Part shown: positions 11,694 to 22,439 of the stretch, one piece after another | Numbering within the stretch: the first letter of the stretch is position 1 | How the letters are laid out: each line of letters starts with the position of its first letter | NCBI GenBank assembly: GCA_015499995.1 | Contig: JADNRV010000096.1 | Span: forward strand, 147,782-211,781 | Direction of reading: 5' to 3' | Source: Flammula alnicola | Lineage: Eukaryota > Basidiomycota > Agaricomycetes > Agaricales > Strophariaceae | Length of the DNA stretch: 64,000 nt | Translations under genes and position numbers: made by a program | Notes under the pieces: model-generated | Database searches by the model: none | The model's input: the letters and a program-made list of their open reading frames with translations, nothing else | What the model was told of the DNA's origin: nothing

Positions 11694-12179
11694 TTACTCG
11701 CAGTCTTCTAACTCCAGTGCCATCAGGCGTTGGTACTCCTCTTCGTCTTTCGCTATTTCGTTAGCTCTTTTCTGTTTTATTCTTGTAATAGCATTAATAT
11801 AGAGTTGATATGGATAGAATTAATAAGACATACCGATACTGCCACACCTTCAACCTAAGTTTTGCGCAATTAGCCTCCCTGTAACGCGCTTGTGCTTCAC
11901 GATGGCGTTCTTTTTGTGTAGTGAGCTCTTCAGTTGAACAATTCTTCCTTCTCCTGCATCGAAATTAACATGGGAATGATGTATTAACAGAGAATATTTG
12001 AAATTAATACATACCTTTGCATCCGCCCCCTAGCTTTTTCTCGCTCAGCATCCCGATTTCTACCCAAAATGTTCAGCAAGCGTCAGTCGTTAAATAGGGT
12101 AGCCGAAATACCTGTGGTAGTACTCACGCTTTCGAATTCTCTTGCGTGAATCAGGTGAGGAGGGAAATACATCTGGCAT
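11694..12179 (-). CDS. Small basic, helix-rich hypothetical protein (four exons)
   Basis: The start ATG is at 12,179 and the stop TAA at 11,694. Splicing on minus gives MPDVFPSSPDSRKRIRKR, then a segment rich in R, E and K (RNRDAEREKARGRMQRRRK), then KERHREAQARYREANCAKLR, KVWQYR and an acidic end KDEEEYQRLMALELEDCE. Every junction is GT-AG in phase if the donors after CCACAG and TATCG and the acceptor at AAAAG are used. Regular charged heptad-like spacing suggests a coiled coil. Similar short REAxARYREAN proteins occur in basidiomycetes, but I cannot name a function. It lies between the decayed gene and the KDZ transposon. Confidence 0.5.
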
Positions 12180-12309
12180 AGTACAAGCCCGACAGGTGGA
12201 GGACGAGATGAGATGAAGAGGACGAGAAGCAAAGACAACTTGCTGCTCATGATCTTAAACGGGAAGGAGATATCCTAATTTGGGAGGTCTTTACCCTCCC
12301 CCCCAGATT

Positions 12310-12640
12310 CCTGGTGGACTCCGGATGGACTCCGGCGGAGTGGAACAGTCCATATGGAGTCCAGGTGGACTATTTTTTGGCTGAGACTCCAGCCAAATTT
12401 TATTCCGGACTCCTGGTGGAGTCCAGATGGAGTCCGGACAAACTCCGGAGACTCCATGCGGAGTCCCTGGAGTCCACTGGTTTTATATTACCACAGAAGT
12501 CACAGGAGTCCAGATGGAGTCCACCCGGAGTCCACCCGGAGTCCGCTTTCCCAATTTTATTAGCTAGAATCAATATAATATAATTGATTTCAAACCAATT
12601 CCGGTTGGTCCAGCCGGAGTCCAGGTGGAGTCCAGTCATG
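12310..12640. repeat. Left subterminal TGGAGTCCA array
   Basis: Many copies of GGAGTCC and its complement GGACTCC in both orientations, spaced by a few bases (for example GGTGGAGTCCAGATGGAGTCC). The motif is nearly palindromic. It mirrors the array at 18,345-18,615. Confidence 0.85.
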
Positions 12641-12695
12641 TTTATTTTTATTTTTATTCTTTTAATTTATTATTAATATACCTAATTAAAAAAAA

Positions 12696-12778
12696 GTGCA
12701 ACAAGCGAGAATTGAACGCAGGACTATAAGCAATATGTAGCTTGACGCGTTTGACCAGTACACCACGACGGCTTGGAA
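12696..12778 (-). tRNA. tRNA-like / Pol III unit, probably a degenerate tRNA or SINE head
   Basis: On minus, an A-box-like TGGTGTACTGG (12,765-12,755) is followed about 36 nt later by a B-box-like CGTTCAATTCT (12,718-12,708) and then a run of eight T (12,695-12,688), which is a Pol III terminator. A small AAGC...GCTT stem could be the anticodon arm, but acceptor and T stems pair poorly and the anticodon cannot be fixed. Best read as a tRNA pseudogene or tRNA-derived repeat inside the KDZ element. Confidence 0.4.
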
Positions 12779-12970
12779 GTTGGACACCCATCAACTCATG
12801 ATGTACCCGCGTCGCTCGGCACGCTCGGCACGCCCGCAACCGCAGCAAATCGTGTCAAACGGTTGCCACGTCACCCGTTCTTTCTTCCCTCCCACCACCA
12901 CCCTCCCCACCGTCTGCCATCGTCCGCTATCTGCCGCCGTCCACCGTCCGCCATCGTCGACCACGTCACG

Positions 12971-15627
12971 ATGCGCGCAACCCGCTTGAAAGCACCGCCC
13001 TCGACGCTCCGCTCTGGCACCGTGCGACAAGAGCAGCCCGCGCCGCCGCCGTCGAAGGATCAACGCAAGCGCCAAGGGTCGACCGCCGACCAGAAGCAGC
13101 CCACGAAGCGACCCCGCCGTGGCACGAACAACGCCGACAACGCCGAAAACGAGGAGGAGGAACAGCAGGAGGTCGAGGAGGCTGAGGAAGAGGCTGAGGA
13201 GGCTGAGGACGAGGCTGAGGACGAGCCCGAGGCTGCTCAATGGGCAGATCTCGAGGATCGCGCGTCGGGTGGAAGGAAACGAGGAGGGAAAAGCGGCGGG
13301 GGGATCAAGGTTGGTCCCCCCAAGAATCTGTAAGTACTATCTACCCACCCCCCTCCGTCACGCACTCACGATGCCACAGCCGGAAGACCGCCCAGGACCG
13401 TGCGCGCGAGGACGCCGCCACCAAATCCCCCCCTAAATCCAAGCTGACCCCGTACGTTCCCCCGCCCCCCCTTTTTTTATGCATGACATTCTATTTTACT
13501 AACAAAATACCTCGATTTAGGGCCGAACGCACGCTCGAAAAGAGCGGGATCGCAGTTGCCCCGCCCCCTCGTCCGTCGCACGCCCCTAGCGCCCCCAAAC
13601 CCGCTGACACCCACCTCACCGCTCCCTCTAGGCGTCGCCGTGACGCCACCCCGACCCCTGACGACTCAGGCGACAAGAACGATGCCCCTGCACCCCGACC
13701 GCCCGCCACGTCATCGAAGGCGCCCGCCGCCAGCAGCCAGCCAGCCAACCCAGCGCCTGCCACCTCGTCGACACGGCGCCGAGAACTCAGCAGCGACCGC
13801 ACGCGCCACGCGTCTGTCACGCCAGCAGCACAGCGCCGACGACGACCGTGGCAGTGCCAGCGACGACGCCACCCATGCGCCCACCACGCCATCAAGCAGG
13901 CGCCCTGGTGTCGCAAAGGAGGACGATGACAGCGGTAACGACGACGACCGCGGCAACGTCGACCGCGGTAGCGACGACGACCACGGTAACGACAACAGTG
14001 GTAGTGATGACCGCACCACAGCCGCAACTCGCGGGAAGCGCCGTTTGGGTGAGGAACACCACCCACACCACGAGAAAGGCAAGACCAGCCGCTCAGCTGG
14101 CCGTGGAGTGGCGCGCGACCCCTTCATGGATGTGGGTCATCCCGATAACACCGACGAGGATCGTGGGAGGCCCGCCAAACGCAGGCATGACACCACGAAG
14201 GGTCGACGAGAACCCGGCGCTGAGCAGCACCGGGTTCAAGTTATCACCACCCCTTCTCGTGGTCGTCGTTCGAGCCGTTCTCTGACTGTTTCCCGTCAAC
14301 GTCATTCCGCACAGGATGATGGTATATTTTATTTTTATTTATTATCTGTTAAACTTTTTAATGTAAATGTAATAGATATTAAGATGGCTAGTCCTCCGAA
14401 GGAGAAAATCCCTGCCCATGGTTCATCGCGGTCGACTGGTGGAGTTTTTCGAGGTCGTGCAATGGGTAATAACTTTAACATGGCTGATGCCTCGGAAGTC
14501 TGGCGAGACATGGACGTACCGGTGCACACTGCTGAATCTGGTAGAATCTTTGTCTACCTTTCACAAGATAACCCTGCCAACATCAGCATTGCGAATACCA
14601 ATCCGTCATTTACGGTTTCGGTCCGCGATATCTACAACTTTCCAACATTCCAAACTGTGGTGGAACGTGCTACGCGAGACTATTCTCCTGTTCGTGGTGT
14701 GTAATTTACTTTCTTCTTTTTTTTTGATATTAATAAGTTTTAAATTAGACAACTCCTATCGCTTTTTTATGCTTGAGGATGACAACTGGAGTATCAAAGG
14801 CCGTTACGAGGCTATCAGCAAGCGTGAACCTACGGACGAGGATTATATTCAGTGGACGAAGAATGATCAAGACAAATACATTGTCCATGTCTTGGGTGTA
14901 AGTTATATAATTCATTTAATCTTTTCTCTCTAACTTTAGTTTTTTTTGTATCTAGTCTAACTATGAACAAAATCCGTTATTTTTGCCTGGATTTGCTGGT
15001 CGTCTTGGGTCTAGTTTCGGATCTCGCTCTGGTTCTGGTTCTGCTTCTGGTTCTCGTCTTCCGTCACATTCTCGTCTTCCATCTCGTCATCCTGCCAACA
15101 TGCCTATATTCCAAGAAGGCTCTTCCAAGTCTACGCAGGAAGCAGAACCTGCAACTTATCAGGCTCGACTAATGGAAGAGCTGGCTATTTCTGAATACTT
15201 CACCGATCGCAAGAAGAGTGGCTTGCGTTTTGCTTGGTCGAAATACGTGGAGTGTAACAAGGCTATCAAACTCGGTAAAAGCCTTGTTGAGAGTGGCAAG
15301 TGGGCGGAAGATCTTCCTCGCTTCAATGAAAACCTTATCATCGAAGTTTTCATCGGCAAATCAGCTTGGCACGCAAACTATACGAAGAACTTCTCTGCTG
15401 TTCAGACCAAGTATCCTGACATGGTGGATTGGTTGGAGAGTGAGACCAGTACCAAAGAAGAAGATGTGAAGGTCTGGGGCGTTTACAAGAAAGATTACGT
15501 GTTTTCCGACTTGAAGGAATTAGTGGACAATGGGGGAAAGTTGAAGGTCAAGAAGAAGAAAAAGAAGCACTCGTCTTCGGAAGACGAAGGTACAGGCAAA
15601 GGAAAGCAGCCTCAACGGAGGAGGTAG
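12971..15627 (+). CDS. KDZ-element passenger gene, unknown function
   Basis: Starts at ATG 12,971. The N-terminal third is basic then acidic (EEEEQQEVEEAEEEAEE), followed by low-complexity Ser/Pro/Arg and Asp/Gly regions. Introns near 13,331, 13,450, 14,321, 14,700 and 14,900 have clear GT-AG ends. The C-terminal half is ordered: IFVYLSQDNPANISIANTNP, VRDIYNFPTFQTVVERATRD, YRFFMLEDDNWSIKGRYEAI, a Ser/Gly/Arg stretch, then YQARLMEELAISEYFTDRKK and a Lys-rich tail. The frame must change once around 13,770-13,850 inside low-complexity DNA, by an unseen intron, a frameshift or a sequencing error. No catalytic motif recognised. It lies 57 bp upstream of the transposase on the same strand and inside the same ends, which suggests an accessory transposition protein; that is inference. 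Confidence 0.55.
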
Positions 15628-15684
15628 GTATAGCTGAATTTCTTTTGTGTTACTTGGTTTTTTTTGCTTTGATTGATTTGAAAT

Positions 15685-18123
15685 ATGCTAATTTTCTTTT
15701 TATGTACTTGTAGTTTGCTTTTGATTTGTCTTGGACTTGTATCGCTTCTTGAATATCTTGGTCTTAGCTTGCTCTGGTCCCTGCTTTGTCTTATGAGTGC
15801 TGTGCTACCTGTGTCTGCTACATTGCCACTGTATATGAAACTGCTGGTCTTTGCGATTTTTCTTCCACTTGCTGCTGCAGTTCCACAAACCCAAGCATTT
15901 CCTGATATACCATTCAAAGTCTTTAGTGCTTTTGTGGAAAATACATTCAGTTCTGAAGTATCTTTGGCTACTGTGCTACTTGTGTTGTTTTCAATGACGG
16001 AAAACACAGAGCTATTGAATCTACATGCTCGGCAACAAATTCCAGAGTTTGATGGTGAAAATCGTACCTTGGCAACTGGATGGATTAGAGCTTTCTCACG
16101 TGCAATAATGCATAAAATGAAACGTGATGTACAAGCTCTTTTTCTTGAAAGAGAATTTCCTCCAACTCGGTATCATCAAGTCACAAAACTGTCAACTAAA
16201 CTTGATGCTTTTGCCAAGTTGCTGAATCTTACGCCATATGATGACGAGAACAATTTTAAAACAAAATTGTTACCAGTATCTTATGATGCAATTCAGGCAG
16301 TTCAAACACTTTGCCCTGATAGCATGTTCTGCATGAATGCACAGTGTGATCCTCGAGCTCTCTTGCAAGCAACAAAAACTACAGACATTCCATTGGTTAC
16401 TCTGATCAAAGACAATACTGTTTATCAAGATGTTCCTGTTTTAACAGGGAAATGCAATACTTGTGATACAACTTATCATGCTGATCATGAAAGATTTAAA
16501 GATGAGCATGGACTGTGGAACAAATGTTATCTGAATTCTGCACGATACCTCAAAGTTGGACAATCAACATGGGTTGATCGCAAATTTTCACATACAGTTC
16601 TCAGTGGAATGTACGATTTCCATGCATCTGCTGCAGCATATACACAGTTTTGGAATGATAGTACTTCTGTCAACAGCTCAGATTTCCAAATTACAAGACG
16701 GCAGATTTGGCAGACATTTATTCAAGAATCTGTTCGAATGGTTGCAAGTACAAGAAAGACCAATTTAGAGTTAAGAGAAAATCTTAACATCAATGAAGTC
16801 ACAAAGGAAGCATATTCTATACTGGGGAATACTGGAATACTGGAAGATGCAAAAGACCATGCCTGTTCTCAATGCAGTCAGCCATATAAAGCGAATGCTG
16901 ATTCTATTGTGAATAGTGATCCTGCAGCAGTAATGGGAGCAGATGAAAATAGCAATGTACCTGTACTAGTTGGTGAATTTGCAGCTCAATCTGCACGAGA
17001 GACTGCAGAAGCAAGACGACAAGCACAAAGGAGAGCCAACGTTGCTCATGCTGATCCAAATGCAATGGACGTGGATTATGCACCTGTCAAAATGGTTGTG
17101 TTAGATGGAATTGTAATGGGTCCAGTGGTAAATAATTATTTCTTTTTGGATAAACTGTTGCTAATTATTTTCTAGCATTGTGCTTATGAAAAATGTACTG
17201 CTGATTTGAAAAATGCGAGAGGAGGAGCATTCTGCAATGAACATGAAATCCTCTTTGGGAATAACTGTCGTGTTGGTACTTGCCAAAACACTAAAGTTGA
17301 TGGCACTCAGGCATGTCGTCAACACCAAAGCCAATGGAGAAAATATAAACTTGAACATAGTCGGTCAAGTATGGCAGGTGTTAGAAGAATGCTACAACGA
17401 CCTACTGAGAATCTACCATGGCAACCTAATGTTCCAAGACCTGCACAACCTCATGATAATGATGATGAGGAAGACGAAACTCCAAGAACTCATTACTTTG
17501 GTCCTTCAAGGTTTTACTGTGTTGAAACAATCTGCGCACCATGTGGTGTAGTAATCGCATGGACAAAGTTTGATAAATCTGAATCACCTACCAAGATTCT
17601 GAATTTCTTGGGTTCTGTATATCCTACAGCAGACTCTCGCCCAAATTATATTTGCATTGACAAAGCTTGTAAAGTTCTTCGCACAAGCATTGCAAATAAA
17701 AGCTGGGATACTTGGCAGAAAACTAGTCGCTTCATTGTTGATTCATATCATTATATCAATCATCGAACAACAGACTACCTATGCCGTAAATGGTGTAATC
17801 CTGCTCCTTTGAATGGCTCAGCTCCAAATCTTGTCAAAGTAGCAAAAGACAAAAATGGAAAACTATATTTGCAAAGAGCATTCAATACTCAAGCATGCGA
17901 GCAGTTAAATGCATGGCTAGGAGGATTTGAATCTATCCTCAAAAGGATGACATCAGGAAACTTTGATTGGTTTTTGCATGCTATGCTTGTATATCATACT
18001 CAGCAAGTCATTCGCAAACAAGAACAAAAGAAAAAACCTGTGCAGATTCAAGAAATTGGTAATGAAGAAGAGGATGAAGAAGAAGAAAATGGTGTAGTGA
18101 GACATTGGGATGATGACAACTAA
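15685..18123 (+). CDS. KDZ transposase with CxC5/CxC6-type cysteine clusters, apparently intact
   Basis: Two exons, 15,685-17,127 and 17,176-18,123, join in phase. The start is uncertain: 15,685 or an internal Met such as 15,994. The first exon has a hydrophobic N terminus, then cysteine pairs (CPDSMFCMNAQC; CNTCDTTYHADH) like the CxC5 cluster. The second begins with a CxC6-like Cys/His array (HCAYEKC...FCNEHE...CRVGTC...CRQH), then the RNase-H-like core: YFGPSRFYCVETICAPCG, YICIDKACK (Asp), RFIVDSYHYINH (Asp), NTQACEQLNAWLGGFE (Glu), ending in an acidic tail. The acidic residues at these three places are the likely catalytic triad. No stop or frameshift interrupts either exon, so this is the best candidate for an active enzyme in the window. 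A 47-bp repeat follows its stop. Confidence 0.85.
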
Positions 18124-18127
18124 TGGG

Positions 18128-18250
18128 ATTAAAATGAAAGAAGTGTATAGTAGTGTATAAATACTTGATGGAATTTAAACAAAAGAAGTGTACAGTAGTG
18201 TATAGAAATTAAAACAGAAGAAGTGTATAGTAGTGTACAAATATCTGAAA
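18128..18250. repeat. Three imperfect direct repeats downstream of the KDZ gene
   Basis: The block AGAAGTGTATAGTAGTGTA(T/C)A recurs three times at roughly 47-bp spacing just after the transposase stop. Confidence 0.75.
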
Positions 18251-18344
18251 GTCAATATACATGATATCATTTAATGTATTTTTATTACTAACAATTTGAA
18301 AGGTCAACTTAAATTTATATACACAAGTCCTTTTATAAATTTTG

Positions 18345-18632
18345 TAGACTCCATATGGAGTCCATGTGGAGTCCACACGGAGTCCACGTGGAGACTCCAT
18401 ATGGACTCCACCGGAGTCCAGCTAAGTCCATGTGGAGTCCAACAAAGTCTAGAAGGACTCCACATGGACTCCACATGGACTCCACATGGACTCCACATGG
18501 ACTCCACATGGACTAAGTGGAGTTGTACTATTTTTTTTGGATTTTATATGGAGTCCATCTGGAGTCCATCTGGACTCCACCAATTTTATGCGGAGTCCAT
18601 GGAGTCCACCAGGAATAGGTGGAGGAGGGTAA
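18345..18632. repeat. Right subterminal TGGAGTCCA array and end of KDZ element
   Basis: More than a dozen GGAGTCC/GGACTCC motifs, including five consecutive ACATGGACTCC units, ending in GGAGTCCACCAGGAAT and GGAGGGTAAAG. This is the inverted counterpart of the left end. Confidence 0.85.
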
Positions 18633-18952
18633 AGTACTGTGACCACTGCTTGACACGACACGAAGACCAAAACGACCGCCACGACAACCGATGCGACCAT
18701 GCCACGATGACCAACGCAGCAACCGACCCGACCTGACATGACGGCCGACAGCGGCGGACGCGACGGTGCCACGTCATGCGCCGCGACCACCGACCTGACC
18801 ATGACCCGACGACGCCCGTAGACAACCCCCCCACACACGAGCGTGGCGAGGGCTTCCAACGACGGCCCCGCCGCCAGCACAACCCCGCACCTGTACCTGG
18901 ACCTCGGCTCACTGGTGGATGTGGCTGTGCCATGTCCATGACACCTAGCCGC

Positions 18953-18960
18953 GCCATTGT
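18953..18960. repeat. Target-site duplication, left copy (foldback copy 2)
   Basis: GCCATTGT immediately before the element, repeated exactly at 21,630-21,637 immediately after it. Confidence 0.85.
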
Positions 18961-21629
18961 CAGCCATGTAAGCTAGAATTATATATGATACCTGGGCTGC
19001 CTGCTAATAAGGAGTGTACATCCACAAGGCTAACAACCCCCTTGGGCAGTTGCCCAACACCATGCAACATAATATCTACAGGTTGCCGGGGTGCCAGGGA
19101 TGGCTTTGGCGCTTGTTGTTGGGGCGGATGATGGTAAATAGGTATCAACAATGCAAGATATGACGTCCAGCACTGTATTTTGGGTGCTGCTCATTGTCGG
19201 GGGCGCTTTTGGGCGCGGAAAAAAATCTAATAGGATCTATTAATATATTCTGGCCTGCCCCCACTGTTTGCGCACCTCGGAGAGGGCGGGGGCGGGTGGA
19301 TTGACAAGAATGGCTTTGGATGACGTTCCTATTTGGGGCGGGGCTGCTGTCAAACAACTGTCAACAATGTGGGAAATGATGCCCGGGGTTGTATTTGGGC
19401 TCTTGCTCATCGTCGGAGGCGATTTTGGGCACGGAAAAAGCGGGGATGGGTTGCTGTAATTTTTTTCACCCCATATTAGGGGTTTGCCCCACTGTCGGGG
19501 GGGCGGGATGGGATGGATTAAAAAGGATGGCTCTGGATAAACCTGCAATATTTTCGCGTTGCCGCTGCACTATTTTTAGATACATCAAATCAATGACATC
19601 ATTGAATCAGTCTCCTTTCCGGGGTGCGGCTTTTATTTCCGGGTGCCTGGAAATCGTTACCCCCGCCTCGGGCGCACTAGAGAGATGGTAATTTAAAAAT
19701 AGATTCACATCTTTTCATAGCTTTTCATGTGCCGCTTGCCCTTCCCACTTGTTATGTATTAAATAAATGACATATCTGTACTCTACAAGTAATTCTGAAT
19801 ACAATTATACTTACGTTATGGTCAGGAAAGGACGGGAGCGGCGCCCGCTGCTGCTGCTGCTCGGATACGCGATGACAAGGGGAGTAGCAGCAGTACCCCA
19901 CTGCTGCTGCTCGGACACGGCGACGACGTCGAGGTGGGAAGAGCAGCAGCACGACGGCTGCCCCTCGGATACAACGACGACGGCAAGTTGGGAGCGACAG
20001 CAGCAGTACACCACTGCTGCTGCTCGTATATGACGCCGGTGATGAGGTGGGGAACAGCGGCAGCAGCACGACCGCTGCTGCCGCTCGTATACGGATCCGA
20101 CGACGAGGAGGAGGAGGGCGGAGCAGCGGCAGCACGACCGCCGCTGCTGCTCGTATACGGATGCGGCGACGAGGAGGAGGAGGTGGTGGGAGCAGCTGCA
20201 GCAGTACGACCGCTGCTGCTGCTCCTATACGGATACGGCGACGGACGACGAAGTGGACACAGCAGCAGCAGCACGACAGTGGCTGCTGCTCATATGCGGC
20301 GACGGCGATAAGGCGGAAGCAGCAGCAGCGCCCAGTGCTGTTGCTCGTATACGGCGACGACACGGGGGATCAGCAGCACGACTGCTGCTGCTGCTCGGAT
20401 ATGGTGACGACGAGCACGAGCAGTGCCCAGATACGGCGACGAGGAGGAGGTGGGAGGAGCACCAGCACGATCGATGGCTGCCGCTGGGATATGACGACGA
20501 TGGAAAGGTGGCAGCAGTGGCAGCAGCACGATGGCTGCTGCTCGGATACAGCGACGACGAGATGGAAGCACCACCAGCAGCGCGAGCGCTGTTGCTGCTG
20601 CTCCATTATGACAGCGACAACAAGGTGGGAGCAGCGGCGGCAGCGATACGACGACAAAGAGGAGAACGAGGATGAGCAGCAGCAGGAGAGGTGACGACGT
20701 GTATTACTCACGTCGACATATGCCCTCCTTGTTCTCTTGTCCTAGTTTCACTCCTGTATTGTATTTTTTTTTTGTTGTATACCATAGCACAGTTAAAATA
20801 TATTTAATCTTTTTACCTGAGATTTTCGAGCAGAGAAAATGAACCAAGTCTATTTATAAACATGTTGCATGGGACTAATAAAAACATATCTAATCTATAG
20901 ATAACAGACAGACGCCTAGGCATGTCTGCATCTAAAAATATCATGCTGGGCGCTTTCTTGCAATCTAATCTATAGATAAGGAACCGACACAAGGCACAAG
21001 CGCCGGCATCTAAAAATATCATACGGGGCGCTTTCCGTCTAATTTTAGAATGTCATCCAAAGACATCCTCGTCAATCCACCCATCCCCGCCCCCATGAGG
21101 CGCGCAAAGGGCGGCAATGGGTAACAATATATTACTGGACCCTATTGGATTTTTTTCCGTGCTCAGAACCGCCCCCGACGATGAGCAAGAGCCCAAATAC
21201 AACCCCGGGCATCATTTCCCACATTGTTGACAGTTGTTTGACAGCAGCCCCGCCCCAAATAGGAACATCATACAAAGCCATTCTCGTCAATCCACCCGTC
21301 CCCGCCCTCCCCGAGGCGCGCAAATGGTGGGGGCAGGTCAGAATATATTAATAGATCCTATTAGATTTTTTTCCACGCCCAAAAGCGCCCCCGACAATGA
21401 GCAGCACCCAAAATACAGTGCTGGACGTCATATCTTGCATTGTTGATACCTATTTACCATCATCCGCCCCAACAACAAGCGCCAAAGCCGTCTCTGGCAC
21501 CCCGGCAGCCTGTAGGTATTATGTTGCATAGTGTTGGGCAACTGCCCAAGGGGGTTGTTAGCCTTGTGGATGTACACTCCTTATTGGCAGGCAGCCCAGG
21601 TATCATACATGATACTGGCACATACAGGT
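18961..21629 (+). mobile_element. Foldback element copy 2, complete, 2,669 bp
   Basis: Flanked by a perfect 8-bp duplication. The left end starts CAGCCATGTAAGC and the right end finishes CACATACAGGT. Just inside are long inverted arms: the 18,981-19,690 segment (TGATACCTGGGCTGCCTGC ... CAACAATG ... AAAAATCTAATAGGATC) is matched in inverted orientation by 21,050-21,612. The interior holds the CAG/CTG array at 19,840-20,690. No transposase-like frame is present, so it must depend on an enzyme made elsewhere. The 8-bp duplication fits hAT- or KDZ-type cleavage, but the enzyme family is unknown. The terminal bases of the two ends are not exact complements. Confidence 0.85.
19840..20690. repeat. 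CAG/CTG tandem array of foldback copy 2
   Basis: Same unit type as at 5,320-6,180: GAGCAGCAGC, CACGACSG, GCTGCTGCTC, GGATACGRCGACGACG spacers. It ends in the same sequence (GAGCAGCAGCAGG, then TACTCACGTCGACAT) as the other copies. Confidence 0.85.
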
Positions 21630-21637
21630 GCCATTGT
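21630..21637. repeat. Target-site duplication, right copy (foldback copy 2)
   Basis: GCCATTGT, identical to 18,953-18,960. Confidence 0.85.
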
Positions 21638-21762
21638 TTGTCCCCCATCTGTAAGTTGACCACTACCCATTGTGTACCTCAGTAGTATACTTTGTGTATT
21701 TTAATAGTTTTAAAACAAATATCATCCATTTGTTAAATTGTAATGTTTGATTATAATGCCTA

Positions 21763-22085
21763 GTCCATGGAGTCCACAGAGAGTCCGTGGACTTCAGTAT
21801 TTCCACTTGAAGGTAACTCTAAGTTGCCTCTAAGTGCAAAGTCCACAAAAAGTCCACAGAAGTCCACAAATATGATATTCACTGCTAATTTCATGCTCTG
21901 GACTGGGCGTGGACTTTGTGTGGACTTTGTGTGGACTGTCCATGGACTTCCATGGACTAATTTTGTCAAAAATGAGAAAAATGTCATTAAGTTAAAAGTC
22001 CGCGGATTGTCCATGGAATTCCATGGAGTCCATGGAGTCCATGTGGACAGGTGGGGCACTGTAAAGTACAGTGCCACCGGGCCGT
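21763..22085. repeat. Partial TGGAGTCCA-type end, related to the KDZ element
   Basis: A sparser array of AGTCCA/TGGACT motifs ends in GTCCATGTGGACAGGTGGGG and GGCACTGTA AAG TACAGTGCC, a 9-bp palindrome. The shared GTAAAGTAC resembles the outside of the KDZ right end (GGGTAAAGTACTGTGACC). Probably a remnant end or short non-autonomous relative. Confidence 0.6.
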
Positions 22086-22318
22086 ATTTCTGGGAGATTT
22101 CTGACATTATCAATCACTTCCTGTTCTGTCGGGTTGCCGAGGTAAACCTCAGGCTCCATCGGTTGCCATGGCTTCTGCACTTCGGGTACTGCTCTAGCGT
22201 TGCTTCCTCTTTTCCCTTTCCTTTGTGGTCTCCCCTTGTTCTCTTTCCACCATCCCATCTCCTGTGGTTCATCATCACTGGACTCACCGGAATCAAGGGT
22301 TTGGACACGAGTGCTCAT
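22086..22318 (-). CDS. Short hypothetical reading frame
   Basis: Starts at 22,318 with MSTRVQTLDSGESSDDEPQE, followed by a basic patch (KENKGRPQRKGKR) and YLGNPTEQEVIDNVRNLPEI, then runs into the repeat end. Codon pattern and hydrophilic composition look protein-like, but I recognise no family and see no second exon. It may be the 5' exon of a gene cut by the adjacent repeat. Confidence 0.25.
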
Positions 22319-22439
22319 GAGATGAAACAGAAGCAGGGAGGGAAAGAATGGTGGAGGAAGGAGAATTTGTCCTTGCCTCTTCTTTTGAGTGTTTCCCCCT
22401 CCTTGTTATCTATTTCCCTGTCATTATTGAATCATCATT

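Larger units (their letters stand above)
12290..18632 (+). mobile_element. Two-gene KDZ DNA transposon with inverted ends
   Basis: The ends are inverted: CTTTACCCTCC then ATTCCTGGTGGACTCC after a 7-nt variable spacer at 12,290-12,325, and the complementary block at 18,601-18,632. Just inside each end is an array of TGGAGTCCA motifs. Between them lie a tRNA-like unit, a passenger gene (12,971-15,627) and an intact-looking KDZ transposase (15,685-18,123), both on plus. I could not find a convincing target duplication, so the outer limits are approximate. Subterminal repeats of this kind are common transposase-binding regions in DNA transposons generally; that role here is inference. Confidence 0.65.

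Noticed and set aside
12290..18632. A TET/JBP dioxygenase gene accompanying the KDZ transposase
   Set aside because: Such pairings are known in basidiomycetes, but no HxD...H Fe(II)-binding pattern with a suitable context was found in the passenger genes.
20097..20160. Y-x-D-D-like strings reminiscent of reverse transcriptase
   Set aside because: They come from translated GATACGACGACGAC repeats, with no flanking polymerase motifs. No reverse transcriptase, integrase or LTR was identified anywhere.
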